DNA from: Streptacidiphilus sp041262165
Lineage (GTDB): Bacteria; Actinomycetota; Actinomycetes; Streptomycetales; Streptomycetaceae
Length of the DNA: 64,000 nt
Direction: 5' to 3'
Assembly: GCF_041262165.1 (NCBI RefSeq)
Contig: NZ_JBGCBY010000032.1
Coordinates: 35,185 to 99,184, forward strand
A program made the translations under genes and the position numbers. The stretch's first letter is position 1, and every line of letters begins with the position of its first letter. Positions 52,399 through 62,016 of this stretch are shown here, piece by piece. A model generated the notes under the pieces. That model made no database searches. It had not been told where the DNA came from and worked only from the letters and a program-made list of their open reading frames with translations.

Positions 52399-53895
52399 TC
52401 AGTTCGCGGCGGATGCGACTGCGGCGCGGGTGCGCAGCTCGTAGGGGGCGGGATCGAAGCGACGCGTCGCGCGGCGGTACTTCCAGGTCTCGGCAGGCCA
52501 GTTGAGCGAAGCCACGCCGTCGGCGCCCTGGTACCAGCTGGTGCAGCCGCCGACCGACCAGACCGTGCCCGCCAGCCGTGCCGTGTGCTCGTCGACGTAG
52601 GCGCGCTGCTCCTCGGCGCGGACCTCGACACTGGTGATGCCGCGTGCGCGCATCAGGCGCAGCGCGTCCATCGCGTACGCCACCTGGCTCTCCTCCTGGA
52701 AGACATGGGAGTTGTGGCCGGTCGCGCTGCCCGCGCCGCCGAGGCGGAAGAGGTTGGGGAAGTTGGTCACGGTGACGCCGAGGTAGGTGTGCGGGCTGCC
52801 GTTCCAGCACTCGGCCAGGGTCTGCCCGTCGCGACCGCGTAGGTGCTCCGCGAGCGGAGGTTCGGTGATGTGGAAGCCGGTGCCGAAGATGATCACGTCG
52901 GCGGGGTGCTCGCGGCCGTCGGTGGTGACCACCGAGTTCGGCTGCACCTCGCGGACGCCTGCGCTGACCGCCTCGACATTGGGCGCCGACAGGGCCGGAT
53001 ACCAGTCATTGGAGATCAGGATGCGCTTGCAGCCCAGCTCCCAGTTCGGGGTCAGCCGCTCGCGCAGCGCCGGGTCGGCCACCTGCCGGCGCATGTGCGA
53101 CAGAGCGGCCTTGGTGGCGATCCGGCGCACCCGCGGAGACACCATGATCTTCCACGTCACCAGTTCACGCATCCAGTACTGCCGCAGGCGTACCAGCCGC
53201 TGCAGCCACGGAGCGGCCGCGTAGAGGCGGCGCTCGAACCGGGTCGTCGCACGGTCCATCCGCGGGGTGACCCACGGCGCCGTTCGCTGAACCACCGTCA
53301 TCCGCCCGACGATCGGCTGGATCGCGGGCACGAACTGGATCGCCGAAGCACCGGCGCCGATGACCACCACGTTGCGGCCGGTCAGATCGAGGTCGTGGTT
53401 CCAGCGCGCCGAGTGGAACACCTCACCGGCGAAGCCCTCCAGCCCTGGCAGGTCCGGAAGCGACGGTTCGACGATGGGGCCGCTGCCGTCGATGAGCACC
53501 TCGGCGGTGAGCGGTCCGCTGCTGGTCTCGATGCGCCAGTGCTGTGCGGCGTCGTCCCAGGCGGCCTCGATCAGGTTGCAGCCGAAGCGGATGTGGGGGA
53601 GCAGTGCGTGCTCGCGAGCGACTCGGCGCAGGTAGTCGTGTATCTCGGACTGCTTGGAGAAGGCGCGAGTCCAGTGGGGATTGGGCGCGAAGGACAGCGA
53701 GTACAGGTTCGAGGGGATGTCGCAGGCGCAGCCGGGGTAGCTGTTGTCCCGCCACACCCCGCCCACCTCCTGCTCGCGCTCCAGCACGGCGAAGTCCTCT
53801 CCCCGTCGTTTGAGCGCGTGGGCCGCGGCCAGCCCACCGAATCCCGCCCCCACGACGACGACGCGGAGATGCCGCGGCTCGAATTCAGTGGTCAT
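52399..53895 (-). CDS. Baeyer-Villiger-type flavin monooxygenase
   Basis: A 498-residue flavoprotein monooxygenase. The FAD Rossmann motif is 'VVVVGAGFGGLAAAHALKRR', the NADPH motif 'VVVIGAGASAIQFVPAI', and between them lies 'FAGEVFHSARWNHD', matching the F-x-G-x-x-x-H-x-x-x-W fingerprint of Baeyer-Villiger enzymes (the last position is N where P or D is usual). Such enzymes convert a ketone to an ester or lactone using NADPH and O2. First gene of the minus operon, immediately beside the TetR operator. Confidence 0.93.
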   Translation of the reverse strand: MTTEFEPRHLRVVVVGAGFGGLAAAHALKRRGEDFAVLEREQEVGGVWRDNSYPGCACDIPSNLYSLSFAPNPHWTRAFSKQSEIHDYLRRVAREHALLPHIRFGCNLIEAAWDDAAQHWRIETSSGPLTAEVLIDGSGPIVEPSLPDLPGLEGFAGEVFHSARWNHDLDLTGRNVVVIGAGASAIQFVPAIQPIVGRMTVVQRTAPWVTPRMDRATTRFERRLYAAAPWLQRLVRLRQYWMRELVTWKIMVSPRVRRIATKAALSHMRRQVADPALRERLTPNWELGCKRILISNDWYPALSAPNVEAVSAGVREVQPNSVVTTDGREHPADVIIFGTGFHITEPPLAEHLRGRDGQTLAECWNGSPHTYLGVTVTNFPNLFRLGGAGSATGHNSHVFQEESQVAYAMDALRLMRARGITSVEVRAEEQRAYVDEHTARLAGTVWSVGGCTSWYQGADGVASLNWPAETWKYRRATRRFDPAPYELRTRAAVASAAN

Positions 53896-53918
53896 ATGTG
53901 GAACTCCTCTAGAAAAGC

Positions 53919-53935
53919 TAACGCGATTCGCGTTA
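53919..53935. promoter_or_regulatory. Perfect TetR palindrome
   Basis: TAACGCGATTCGCGTTA is a perfect 8-bp inverted repeat around one central base. It lies in the 51-bp gap between the divergent monooxygenase (start 53895) and TetR (start 53947) genes, so one bound dimer can control both directions. Confidence 0.8.
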
Positions 53936-53946
53936 CGCTCCCATCC

Positions 53947-54618
53947 ATGGCAGCAGTCGTCAAGAGCCCAGAGCCCTCTGAACAGCCCAGCTCCGGACCG
54001 GAGCCAGCCGCGCGTGATCGCCGCCGCGGACAGCCGGTCCAGGCACGCAGCCGCGAGACCGTCGAACGGATCCTCGACGCCGCGGCCGCCCTCGTCGAAG
54101 AGGGCGGCGTCGAGGCCGCCACCACCCGGGCCATCGCCGAGCGAGCCGGCGTCACCGCGCCCTCGCTCTACCGCTTCTTCGCCGACCGCGAGCAGGTCCT
54201 CGACACGCTGATCGAACGGCACCTCGAACGGCAAAGCGCTTACCTTGCCGAGCGAGAGGCGGGCTGGACGCCCTCGTCGCTGACGGAGTTCGTCGGACGC
54301 GAGCTCGACTCCTACGCCGCCTACTTCCAGGCCAACCCCAACACCGCCCGACTGTGGCTGGACGGGCGCGTCTCGCCCACCGTGCGGGCCGAGGTGCGGC
54401 GCTCCACCCGCCGCACCGCCGAGCGCATGCACGGCGTGGCTGTCGCGGCCGGCCTCGTCGCCCCGCAGACCGATCAGCTGGCTTTCGTGATGGTGGTCGA
54501 GCTCGGCGACAGGATCCTGGACCTGGCCTTCCGGGAGCGCCGCGATCCCGACCCCGACGTGATCCGCCACGGCCGGATCGCACTCACCGCCTACCTGGAG
54601 GCCGCGCTGCGGCCGTAG
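53947..54618 (+). CDS. TetR-family repressor of the catabolic cluster
   Basis: A 223-residue TetR regulator. After a disordered Pro/Ser-rich 35 residues comes the HTH ('VERILDAAAALVEEGG', 'TTRAIAERAGVTAPSLYRFF') and a helical ligand domain. The position between two divergent gene sets and the palindrome 12 bp before its start make it the likely local repressor, released by the substrate or a pathway intermediate, perhaps an acyl-CoA. Confidence 0.93.
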   Translation: MAAVVKSPEPSEQPSSGPEPAARDRRRGQPVQARSRETVERILDAAAALVEEGGVEAATTRAIAERAGVTAPSLYRFFADREQVLDTLIERHLERQSAYLAEREAGWTPSSLTEFVGRELDSYAAYFQANPNTARLWLDGRVSPTVRAEVRRSTRRTAERMHGVAVAAGLVAPQTDQLAFVMVVELGDRILDLAFRERRDPDPDVIRHGRIALTAYLEAALRP

Positions 54619-54746
54619 GCGCACACCGCCCGCCGGACGACGGGCACCGCACCATCGGCACCCACCGGACTCCGGCGGCGCCGGTCACCGCACACGCGTG
54701 GCCGCCGGCGCCGCCGGGTCGCCACCGATCCCACTCAGGAGCACCC

Positions 54747-57116
54747 GTGCCCACCCACGACGATCTCCCCCGCACCACCCTGCCCATACCCGACCGGCCC
54801 CGGCCCGGGCTGACCACGTACGACGCCCGCGACCCGGAGACGTCGTTCGAGCCCATCACGCCGCTGCGGCCGCCGGCGGGCGCGCCGAACGTCGTGGTGA
54901 TCCTGCTCGACGACGTGGGCTTCGGCGCCTCCAGCGTGTTCGGCGGCCCGATCGACACCCCCGCAGCACAGCGGCTGGCCGACGGCGGGCTGCGCTACTC
55001 CCGGTTCCACACCACCGCGTTGTGCTCGCCGACCCGGCAGGCGCTGCTGACCGGCCGCAACCACCACTCGGTCGGCATGGGCGCGATCACCGAACTGGCC
55101 ACCTCCGCACCGGGCTACAACACGATCCGGCCCAACTCCAAGGCCACGCTGCCCGAGACGCTTCGGCTCAACGGCTACGCCACCGCGCAGTTCGGCAAGT
55201 GCCACGAGGTGCCGGTGTGGGAGACCAGCCCCGCCGGCCCGTTCGACCGCTGGCCGACCGGCTGCGGCTTCGACTACTTCTATGGCTTCGTCGGCGGGGA
55301 GACCAACCAGTACTACCCGGCGTTGTACGAGGGCACCAACCCGGTGGAGCCGAAGCGCACGCCGGAAGAGGGCTACCACCTGACCGAGGACCTCGCCGAC
55401 CGCAGCGTGGACTGGATCCGCCGCCAGCACGCGCTGCAGCCCGACCGCCCGTTCTTCCTCTACTTCGCACCCGGCGCGACCCACGCCCCGCACCATGCCC
55501 CCAAGGAGTGGTCCGACCGGTACGCCGGCCGCTTCGACGCAGGCTGGGACGCGCTGCGCGAGGAGATCTTCGAGCAGCAGAAGCAGCTCGGTGTGGTCCC
55601 GGCTGACGCCGAGTTGACGGCGTTCAACCCGGAGATCCCGCATTGGGATGAGATGCCCTAGGACCTCAAGCCGGTGCTGACCCGCCAAATGGAGGTCTAC
55701 GCGGGGTTCCTGGCCCACACCGACGCCCAGATCGGCCGACTGGTGCAGACCCTGGACGACCTGGACGTGCTCGACACCACGCTGATCTACTACATCATCG
55801 GCGACAACGGCGCCTCGGCCGAGGGCACCCACCACGGCAGCTTCAACGAGGCGATCAACTTCAACGGCCTGAGCGCCTTGGAGACGACGGAGTTCCTGCG
55901 CGCCAAGGCGGCGGAGTTCGGTTCGCCCAGCGCCTACAACCACTACGCGGTCGGCTGGGCACACGCGATGTGCACGCCGTACCAGTGGACCAAGCAGGCG
56001 GCCTCGCACTGGGGCGGCACCCGCAACGGCACCATCGTGCACTGGCCCGCCGGCATCACCGCCCAAGGCGAGATCCGCGAACAGTTCTCCCACGTCATCG
56101 ACATCGCACCGACCATCCTGGAGGCCGCCGGGCTGCCCGAGCCCACCACGGTGCACGGGGTTACCCAGGACGCCATCGAAGGCGTGAGCATGGGCTACTC
56201 CTTCGAAGACGCCGGTGCGCCCGAGCGGCACCAGACGCAGTACTTCGAGATCGCCGGCAACCGCGGCATCTACCACCGCGGCTGGACCGCGGTCACCAAG
56301 CACCGCACGCCCTGGGAACTGCTCGGAGCCAAGCTGGCCACTTTCGACGACGACGTGTGGGAGCTGTACGGCCCCGACGACTGGACCCAGTCCCGCAACC
56401 TGGCGGCCGAGCAGCCCGAGATGCTCCACAAGCTGCAGCGGCTGTGGCTGATCGAGGCGGCCAAGCACGGTGTGCTGCCGCTGGACGACCGGGCCGCCGA
56501 GCGCTTCAACCCCGACCTGGCCGGCCGGCCGCAGCTCATCCGCGGGAACACCCAGGTGCTCTTCCCCGGCATGGGCCACCTCAACGAGAGCTCCGTCATC
56601 AACATCAAGAACAAGAGCCACGCCATCACCGCACAGGTCGTGGTCCCGAAGGACGGCGCCGAGGGCGTCATCCTGTCCCAGGGCGGCATGGCCGGCGGCT
56701 GGAGCCTCTACGCCCGCGACGGCCGACTGCGCTACTGCTACAACCTGGTGGGCCTGCAGCACTTCTACGTCGGCTCGGACAACAAGCTTCCGGTCGGTGA
56801 GCACCAAGTGCGGATGGAGTTCGACTACGACGGCCCGGGACTGGCCAAGGGCGGCACCGTCACGCTCTACCTTGACGGCGCCGAAGTGGGCCGCGGACAG
56901 CTGCCGATGACCCAGGCGATCGTGTTCTCCGCCGACGAGGCGACCCACGTGGGACGCGAGTCCGGCGCGCCGGTCACTCCGGAATACCCGGCGCGCGGCA
57001 ACGAATTCACCGGCGAGATCCAATGGGTCCAGATCGATGTGGACGCCGCCGCCGCCAACCAGGAGCACCTGATCCCTATCCAGGAGCGCTGGCGGATCGC
57101 CATGACCCGGCAGTAA
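54747..57116 (+). pseudogene. Large arylsulfatase interrupted by one TAG
   Basis: From GTG 54747 (AGGAG upstream) the frame would encode 789 residues of a type I sulfatase similar in size to mycobacterial AtsA. 'VILLDDVGFG' gives the first metal Asp pair (55-56) and 'LCSPTRQALLTGRN' the C-x-P-x-R motif with Cys93 to be turned into formylglycine. Codon 305 is TAG (55659-55661), in the sequence context 'HWDEMP' / 'DLKPVLTRQMEVYAG', where a Glu codon is expected. After the stop the same frame continues intact with 'YIIGDNGASAEGTHHG' (second metal site) to 57116. Without suppression neither half is active. The pairing with FGE shows it was functional recently. Confidence 0.9.
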
Positions 57117-57360
57117 TGGACCGTCGTTGACGTGGGACGTGGGGCTGCCCGTGCCCGCGAGCAGTCCACCCCACCGGGCCCTGGGCCCCGGGGCCTGACA
57201 CCGGCCCGGGGGCCCGACCGACCCAGGTCCGCGCCGACCCTCCCAGCGCCAGGACCATCCACTCGCGCAGACGAGACGGTCGGACCCCCGCAACCTCTCG
57301 GCGTGTCCGGCACACCCAGAAGCCCAATCCCCCACCGCAGACCCAACAGGAACCGACACC

Positions 57361-58260
57361 ATGAACGAGATCACCTTCACCAGCGGCAACGACCAATGCT
57401 CCGCCTGGCATCTCCCGGCAACCAGCGACGCGTTCACCGGCGCAGGCGGACGGCCGTGCGTCATCATGGCGGCGGGCTTCGGCGGCACTCGTGACAACAG
57501 CCTGCTGGGCTACGCCGAGGGCTTCGCCGCCGCAGGAATGGACGCCCTGCTCTTCGACTACCGCGGGTTCGGCGCCTCCGGCGGGTCGCCCCGTCAACTG
57601 GTGTCCGTGCGGCGCCAGCGTCAGGACTACCACGCCGCGCTCGCAGCCGCCCGCCGACTGCCGGGCGTCGACCCTGAGCGCATCGTGCTCTGGGGTATTT
57701 CCTACGCCGGCGGCCACGTGGTCCCCGTCACCGCCCAGGACAAGCGCATCGCGGCGACGATCTCCCTGACGCAGGCGATGGACGGCATCGCGATACTGGC
57801 GCAGCTCGCCCGCACCGGCGGCGGCCTGGGCTACCTGGTCCGCGCGACCGTACACGGACTGCGCGACGCGTCCAGAGCGCTCACCGGCCGCAGACCGCAC
57901 CTTGTTCCGATGATCGGCGAGCCGGGCTCCAACGCGATCATCCCCAAAGAGGGCGGGCTGGAGTTGTACCGCGTCATCGCAGGCCCGACCTGGAGCAACG
58001 ACGTGTGTGCGCGCGCGGCCCTCGGGGCGGGGTTCAACCGACCGATCACGTCAGCCTCCCGGGTCACCTGCCCCTGGCTCGTACAGATCGGGTCGATCGA
58101 CAGCATCACCCCGCCCCACACCGGCCGCCGCGCCGTCATGAAGGCGGGAGCCAAAGCCGAGCTGCGGGAATACCCCTTCGACCACCTGGACGTCTACCTC
58201 AGCCCCGGGCAGGAGCAGGCCCTGGCCGACCAGCTCGACTTCCTGCGCCGCACCCTCTGA
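57361..58260 (+). CDS. Alpha/beta hydrolase
   Basis: A 299-residue hydrolase. The nucleophile elbow is 'LWGISYAGGHVVPV' (Ser in G-x-S-x-x-G), the acid is in 'QIGSIDSITPP' and the His in 'YPFDHLDVY'; 'AAGFGGTRDN' near the start is the oxyanion loop. It resembles dienelactone hydrolase/acyl-esterase proteins. In the cluster it would cleave the ester or lactone made by the Baeyer-Villiger enzyme. It follows the sulfatase after 244 bp with no clear terminator between. Confidence 0.9.
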   Translation: MNEITFTSGNDQCSAWHLPATSDAFTGAGGRPCVIMAAGFGGTRDNSLLGYAEGFAAAGMDALLFDYRGFGASGGSPRQLVSVRRQRQDYHAALAAARRLPGVDPERIVLWGISYAGGHVVPVTAQDKRIAATISLTQAMDGIAILAQLARTGGGLGYLVRATVHGLRDASRALTGRRPHLVPMIGEPGSNAIIPKEGGLELYRVIAGPTWSNDVCARAALGAGFNRPITSASRVTCPWLVQIGSIDSITPPHTGRRAVMKAGAKAELREYPFDHLDVYLSPGQEQALADQLDFLRRTL

Positions 58261-58500
58261 GCGGCTCCGCAGCAACCGCGAGTGTCGCAGTCCCAAGCCC
58301 GACCACGCCGCAACTGAACTCCACCGCCGTCGACACACAACACGGAGACACTCAGGTCTCCGTGCCCACGCAGCGCGCTCGCGCACGACCGACGCGGACA
58401 AGCACGAACAGACGAATCACAGCCGATCAGCTCGATATCCACCCCCCAATCACCCGGCGCATCACACCGCACCGCGTTCACCACCAGAACGGAGTCACCC

Positions 58501-59325
58501 ATGAAGGTCAAGGACCTCAGAAACCGTGTCGTCCTCATCACCGGCGCCGGCAGCGGCATCGGCCGCGCCACGGCGATGCTCTGCGCCCGCCGCGGAGCGA
58601 CGCTCGTCCTCTGCGACCGCGACGAGACCGGACTCAACGAGACCGCCGCGGCTGCCCGTGCCCTCGGCTGCGACGTGCTCGCGAAGACCGCCGACGTGTC
58701 CGACCCCGCCTCGATGGACACCTTCGCCGACGCGGTGCACGCCCGGTACGCCGCGGTCGACCTGCTCATCAACAACGCCGGCATCGCCGTCCTGGCGGAG
58801 TTCCTCAAGAGCAAGCCCGAGGACTGGGACCGGCAGATCGCGGTCAACATCAAGGGGATGGTGCACAGTTGCGAGCGCTTCATCCCCCGGATGATCGAGC
58901 GCGGTGCCGGAGGACAGGTCGTCAACGTCTCGTCCTCCTGCGGATACCTGTTCCTGCCGGCCATGTTCGCGTACTCCGTCACGAAGTTCGCAGCGTTCGG
59001 CTTCAGCGAAGGACTGCGCATGGAGATGCGACCGCACAAGATCGGCGTCACCAACATCTGCCCAGGTCGCATCAACACGCCGATCACGCGCACCTCCGTA
59101 GCCCGCGGTGCCGATGCCGACGCGCGCACCGCCCGGATCAGCGAGCGCTACGAGCGCCACAACTACACGCCCGAACGCGCCGCAGAGAACATTCTGCGTG
59201 CGGCGGGACGCAACCGCGCTGTCGCACCGGTCTCGCCTGAGGCCCACCTCATGTACGTGATGACCCGTGTGGCGCCGCCCCTGGCGCGCTGGGTCGCCGC
59301 CCGCATGGCCTTCATGTTCAGCTGA
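58501..59325 (+). CDS. Short-chain dehydrogenase/reductase
   Basis: A 274-residue classical SDR: 'LITGAGSGIGRATAM' cofactor loop, Asp in 'LVLCDRDE' indicating NAD preference, 'NNAGIAVLAEF', catalytic Ser in 'VNVSSSCGY' and 'YSVTKFAAFGF' with the Tyr-Lys pair. The C-terminus has a hydrophobic helix that could touch membrane or substrate. It would oxidise the alcohol released by the sulfatase to the ketone used by the monooxygenase. Last gene of the plus-strand set. Confidence 0.93.
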   Translation: MKVKDLRNRVVLITGAGSGIGRATAMLCARRGATLVLCDRDETGLNETAAAARALGCDVLAKTADVSDPASMDTFADAVHARYAAVDLLINNAGIAVLAEFLKSKPEDWDRQIAVNIKGMVHSCERFIPRMIERGAGGQVVNVSSSCGYLFLPAMFAYSVTKFAAFGFSEGLRMEMRPHKIGVTNICPGRINTPITRTSVARGADADARTARISERYERHNYTPERAAENILRAAGRNRAVAPVSPEAHLMYVMTRVAPPLARWVAARMAFMFS

Positions 59326-59839
59326 TCACACCGAACGCGACGCCGAATTTCGACGATTTCGCGCTCGAGATCCTGGATGCGCGGCCTGTCGGGTGTACCC
59401 GAGAACCTGCCGCTCACCTACGCGGACCTCCAGGCCCGCGTAGGCACGCTTCCCCTTCGCTGGACATCGTGTCCTGTGTCGCAGGAGGGGCCGACAAGGA
59501 GGTGCGCCCAGACGCCAACGTCACTGCGTGGACGGCTGTTCCCCGCGCAGCAGACCTGCTGCGGACAGACGCGTTTCAACTCTGGCTACCGGTGCGGGGC
59601 AGTGCCGCTGGCGCGGCGGTTCGCCGACTACGACGCGGTCGTTTACCCGTCGGCCCGTGCACTGCAATGGGGGCGCGACAACCACGCCTTCGTCGCCGAG
59701 CAGCATGGCGACCGCAGCCCTCGTTGATCAGGCGCCGTTCTCCCGGGGACGCTGCCATCGCCCGTCGAAGGTACGGGGGAGTGGTGGCAGGGTTCTGCGG
59801 TTGACGAGCCCGGCCACCGCGAGGTTGGCGGGCGGTGGA
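59326..59839. other. Intergenic region with a doubtful frame
   Basis: 514 bp. A plus-strand frame at 59377-59727 has a protein-like end ('FADYDAVVYPSARALQWGRD') but no known family and no good start. It may be a fragment. Confidence 0.35.
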
Positions 59840-60964
59840 TCAGGAGTCGTGTTCCAAGGAGTGGGCCGCGCCGTGAAGCCGTTTGACGATGTCGTCCGCG
59901 AGGTGGTTGAACTCGGCTTCCTCGTCTGCGGTTGTCGGCCCGATGGCTTCGGACCGGAGGCATCGCTCGATGGCGCTGACATGGCTGAGAATTTCGCGGA
60001 AGAGGGCAACGGCTCGTGGTTGTGGGCTGGTGTCCAGCGCCGCGGCTTCCCCGGCCACCTGAGCGGAGGAGGCGAGGGGTGCTGTGGCAGCAACTACCAC
60101 CGTTACCTGCTCGTGACTTCCTGCAAAATTTTGCAGGGCAGGCGCTGGCGCGCTGACCGCCTGGAGCCGGATGTCCTGGTCCGGATCTGGCGTCACCGAT
60201 CCCGCGCTGGCTGCTGGAGCGACGGGAGTATCAACAGCCGGTGCCGGTGCCGGTGCCGGTGCGGGTGCGGGTGCTTCGACCTGCCGGGCCCGGGACGGTG
60301 CGGCCGGGGCTGGCGGTGGTGCCAGGGGCAGTGCTTCCACGGTGATCGGCTTGTGGGCGGCTTGCTTGAACTGGACTTCCTCGGCTCGGCGTCCGGTGTT
60401 CTTGAGGATGGCCTTGACGACCTGGGCGGTTATCGCGGCGGTCAGGCGCACCTGCTCGGCTTGGGCGCCGGTTTGGAGCTGCTGGTACATCTCGGTGGCG
60501 GCGTCCAGGCCGAAGCGGTCGCCGACGGGCAGCAGGGCCCGGATGTGGGAGGTGGTGGCGGGTTTGCCGAGGACTTGGTTGAGGCGTTCGGCCAGGGCCC
60601 ATTCCTCGATCATGAGGTAGGCGGTGCGTTCGCTGATGTCCCAGCGTTCCTCGATGTAGTCCTCGAAGCGGGTGTGGGTGTGGCGGTAGAGCTTGGCGTC
60701 GCGGATGGTCTGCAGGGCCTTGCCCGCGAGCCAGGTGGCGGTGGCCATGTTCTCAACCGCCCGTTCGCACAGTCCCAGTTCGTGCTGCTCGACCTGGCTG
60801 AGCGGTCCGCTCGCACCGGTCACCGCCGGGGCGGGGACCATCTCGGAGGTGACCACCAGGTCGGCAGGCCGACCCGACCGCACCCCCTCGCGGGAGACTG
60901 CCGTATCTGTCTGCCCGGCGTTGCGGTTGCGCAGGGCTGCGCTGCGGTCCGGGGTGGGGCTCAT
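59840..60964 (-). CDS. ParB-like plasmid partition protein
   Basis: A 374-residue protein. A polar start is followed by a helical DNA-binding core (about 60-165: 'RFEDYIEERWDISERTAYLM', 'TTSHIRALLPVGDRFG'), a long Pro-Ala linker (an A-P run near residues 215-235) and an acidic helical tail with 'LFREILSHVSAIERCLRSE'. Its start overlaps the stop of a ParA 3' fragment (ATGA), the order of parAB loci. It is not a canonical ParB with GERRxRA, so the name is by context and HTH. Confidence 0.72.
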   Translation of the reverse strand: MSPTPDRSAALRNRNAGQTDTAVSREGVRSGRPADLVVTSEMVPAPAVTGASGPLSQVEQHELGLCERAVENMATATWLAGKALQTIRDAKLYRHTHTRFEDYIEERWDISERTAYLMIEEWALAERLNQVLGKPATTSHIRALLPVGDRFGLDAATEMYQQLQTGAQAEQVRLTAAITAQVVKAILKNTGRRAEEVQFKQAAHKPITVEALPLAPPPAPAAPSRARQVEAPAPAPAPAPAPAVDTPVAPAASAGSVTPDPDQDIRLQAVSAPAPALQNFAGSHEQVTVVVAATAPLASSAQVAGEAAALDTSPQPRAVALFREILSHVSAIERCLRSEAIGPTTADEEAEFNHLADDIVKRLHGAAHSLEHDS

Positions 60965-61111
60965 CGCTGGTCTCCGATCGTGGGCAGGAGGCCGCGGTCG
61001 GTTATTTCGGTGACGAGTTCGTCGTAGGCGGAGCCCTTTGCCGCGGTGACCGGGTGGAGCATTGACTGGGCATAGAGCTGCCGGCCGGGGATGGTGGTGG
61101 TGAAGACGTTC
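60961..61111 (-). pseudogene. ParA 3'-terminal fragment
   Basis: About 49 codons of a ParA-like C-terminus: 'GWNVFTTTIPGRQLYAQ' then 'GSAYDELVTEITDRGLLPTI'. The first part matches the ParA at 39216-39805 (27 consecutive identical bases), where the corresponding ending is missing. Upstream the ParA body is absent and a zinc-ribbon gene lies on the other strand. Confidence 0.72.
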
Positions 61112-61149
61112 CACCCGAACACTGCGCGGCGGACCCTCGGCTTAGGCTC

Positions 61150-61539
61150 GTGCGGGGCGATTGGGACCGCGGGCCGCCGGAAGGTCCGCGGTTGTGTCTG
61201 GAGTGCGGTGAGCCGTTGTCGGCGCGGGCTCGGGCGTCGGCGCGGTTCTGCTCGTCGGTGTGCCGGTCGCGCCACCGTCGCGGGCTTGAGCGGATTCGGG
61301 TGCAGGTGGCGGCGATCCGGGCTGACGTGGTGGTGCGCTGTCCGGTCTGCGGGACGGTGTGGACCGCGGGGGTGGAGCCTCCGGTGTCGGCGGTGTACTG
61401 CTCGCCGAGGTGCCGGATCCGGGCCTGGCGCGGCCGGGTGTGGACGACGCCGAGCACTGAATGCGCGTCTTCGCCTGCGGCGGATCCAGGGCACTCGCCG
61501 GGAAGCCCATCTCTGCTGGCGACCATGAGGAACCGGTGA
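61150..61539 (+). CDS. Double zinc-ribbon protein
   Basis: A 129-residue protein from GTG 61150. Two similar units, 'LCLECGEPL...RFCSSVCRSRH' and 'RCPVCGTVW...YCSPRCRIRAW', each supply four cysteines for one zinc. This resembles DNA- or RNA-binding zinc ribbons. The tail from about residue 90 is Ser/Pro-rich and may be frameshifted. Function unknown; it sits where the ParA body has been deleted. Confidence 0.6.
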   Translation: MRGDWDRGPPEGPRLCLECGEPLSARARASARFCSSVCRSRHRRGLERIRVQVAAIRADVVVRCPVCGTVWTAGVEPPVSAVYCSPRCRIRAWRGRVWTTPSTECASSPAADPGHSPGSPSLLATMRNR

Positions 61540-61719
61540 CGTTCGTGGGAGACCGCCACCACCGCCCCGGCGTTGCACCCTGCCCGTCACCCGAACGGCC
61601 GAACCGGCCCACACGCTGTACTGACGGGCCCGAATGGCCGCATCGCCCGAGCGACCCGCTTCCCACCCTGATCCGCTGAGAACAGTCAGTCACGGCAACC
61701 AAACGAGAGCAGGTCCATC

Positions 61720-62016
61720 ATGGCGATCATCACTGTCTTCGACATCCCGGGCGCGACACAGGCCCAGTACGAGCAGGTCACCAATGAGATGACCGGCGGA
61801 CACGGCGTGGTGCGGAACCGAAAGGACTGGCCAGTCCCCGGCCTGATCTCCCACGCCGCCGGGCCCAGCCCCACGGGGTGGTTTGTGACAGACGTCTGGG
61901 AGTCCGAAGAGGCGTTCCAGAAGTTCGGGGAGAAGCTCGCGCCGCTGATGCAGGCGGCCGGAATGGCACAGGGCGAACCGACCGTCTACCAGGCGTTCAA
62001 TGTGGTGACCGACTAG
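61720..62016 (+). CDS. Small ABM-like alpha/beta-barrel protein, paralogue 2
   Basis: A 98-residue paralogue of 18455-18751. Shared blocks are 'TQAQYEQ', 'DWPVPGLISH' and 'WESEEAF'. The predicted fold is a ferredoxin-like dimer. Preserved length and core in both copies argue that the family is under selection. Confidence 0.87.
   Translation: MAIITVFDIPGATQAQYEQVTNEMTGGHGVVRNRKDWPVPGLISHAAGPSPTGWFVTDVWESEEAFQKFGEKLAPLMQAAGMAQGEPTVYQAFNVVTD

Noticed and set aside
54735..57497. 920-codon minus-strand frame opposite the sulfatase
   Set aside because: The plus strand has sulfatase motifs throughout; the minus frame is a GC-bias shadow, despite being uninterrupted where the sulfatase has TAG.
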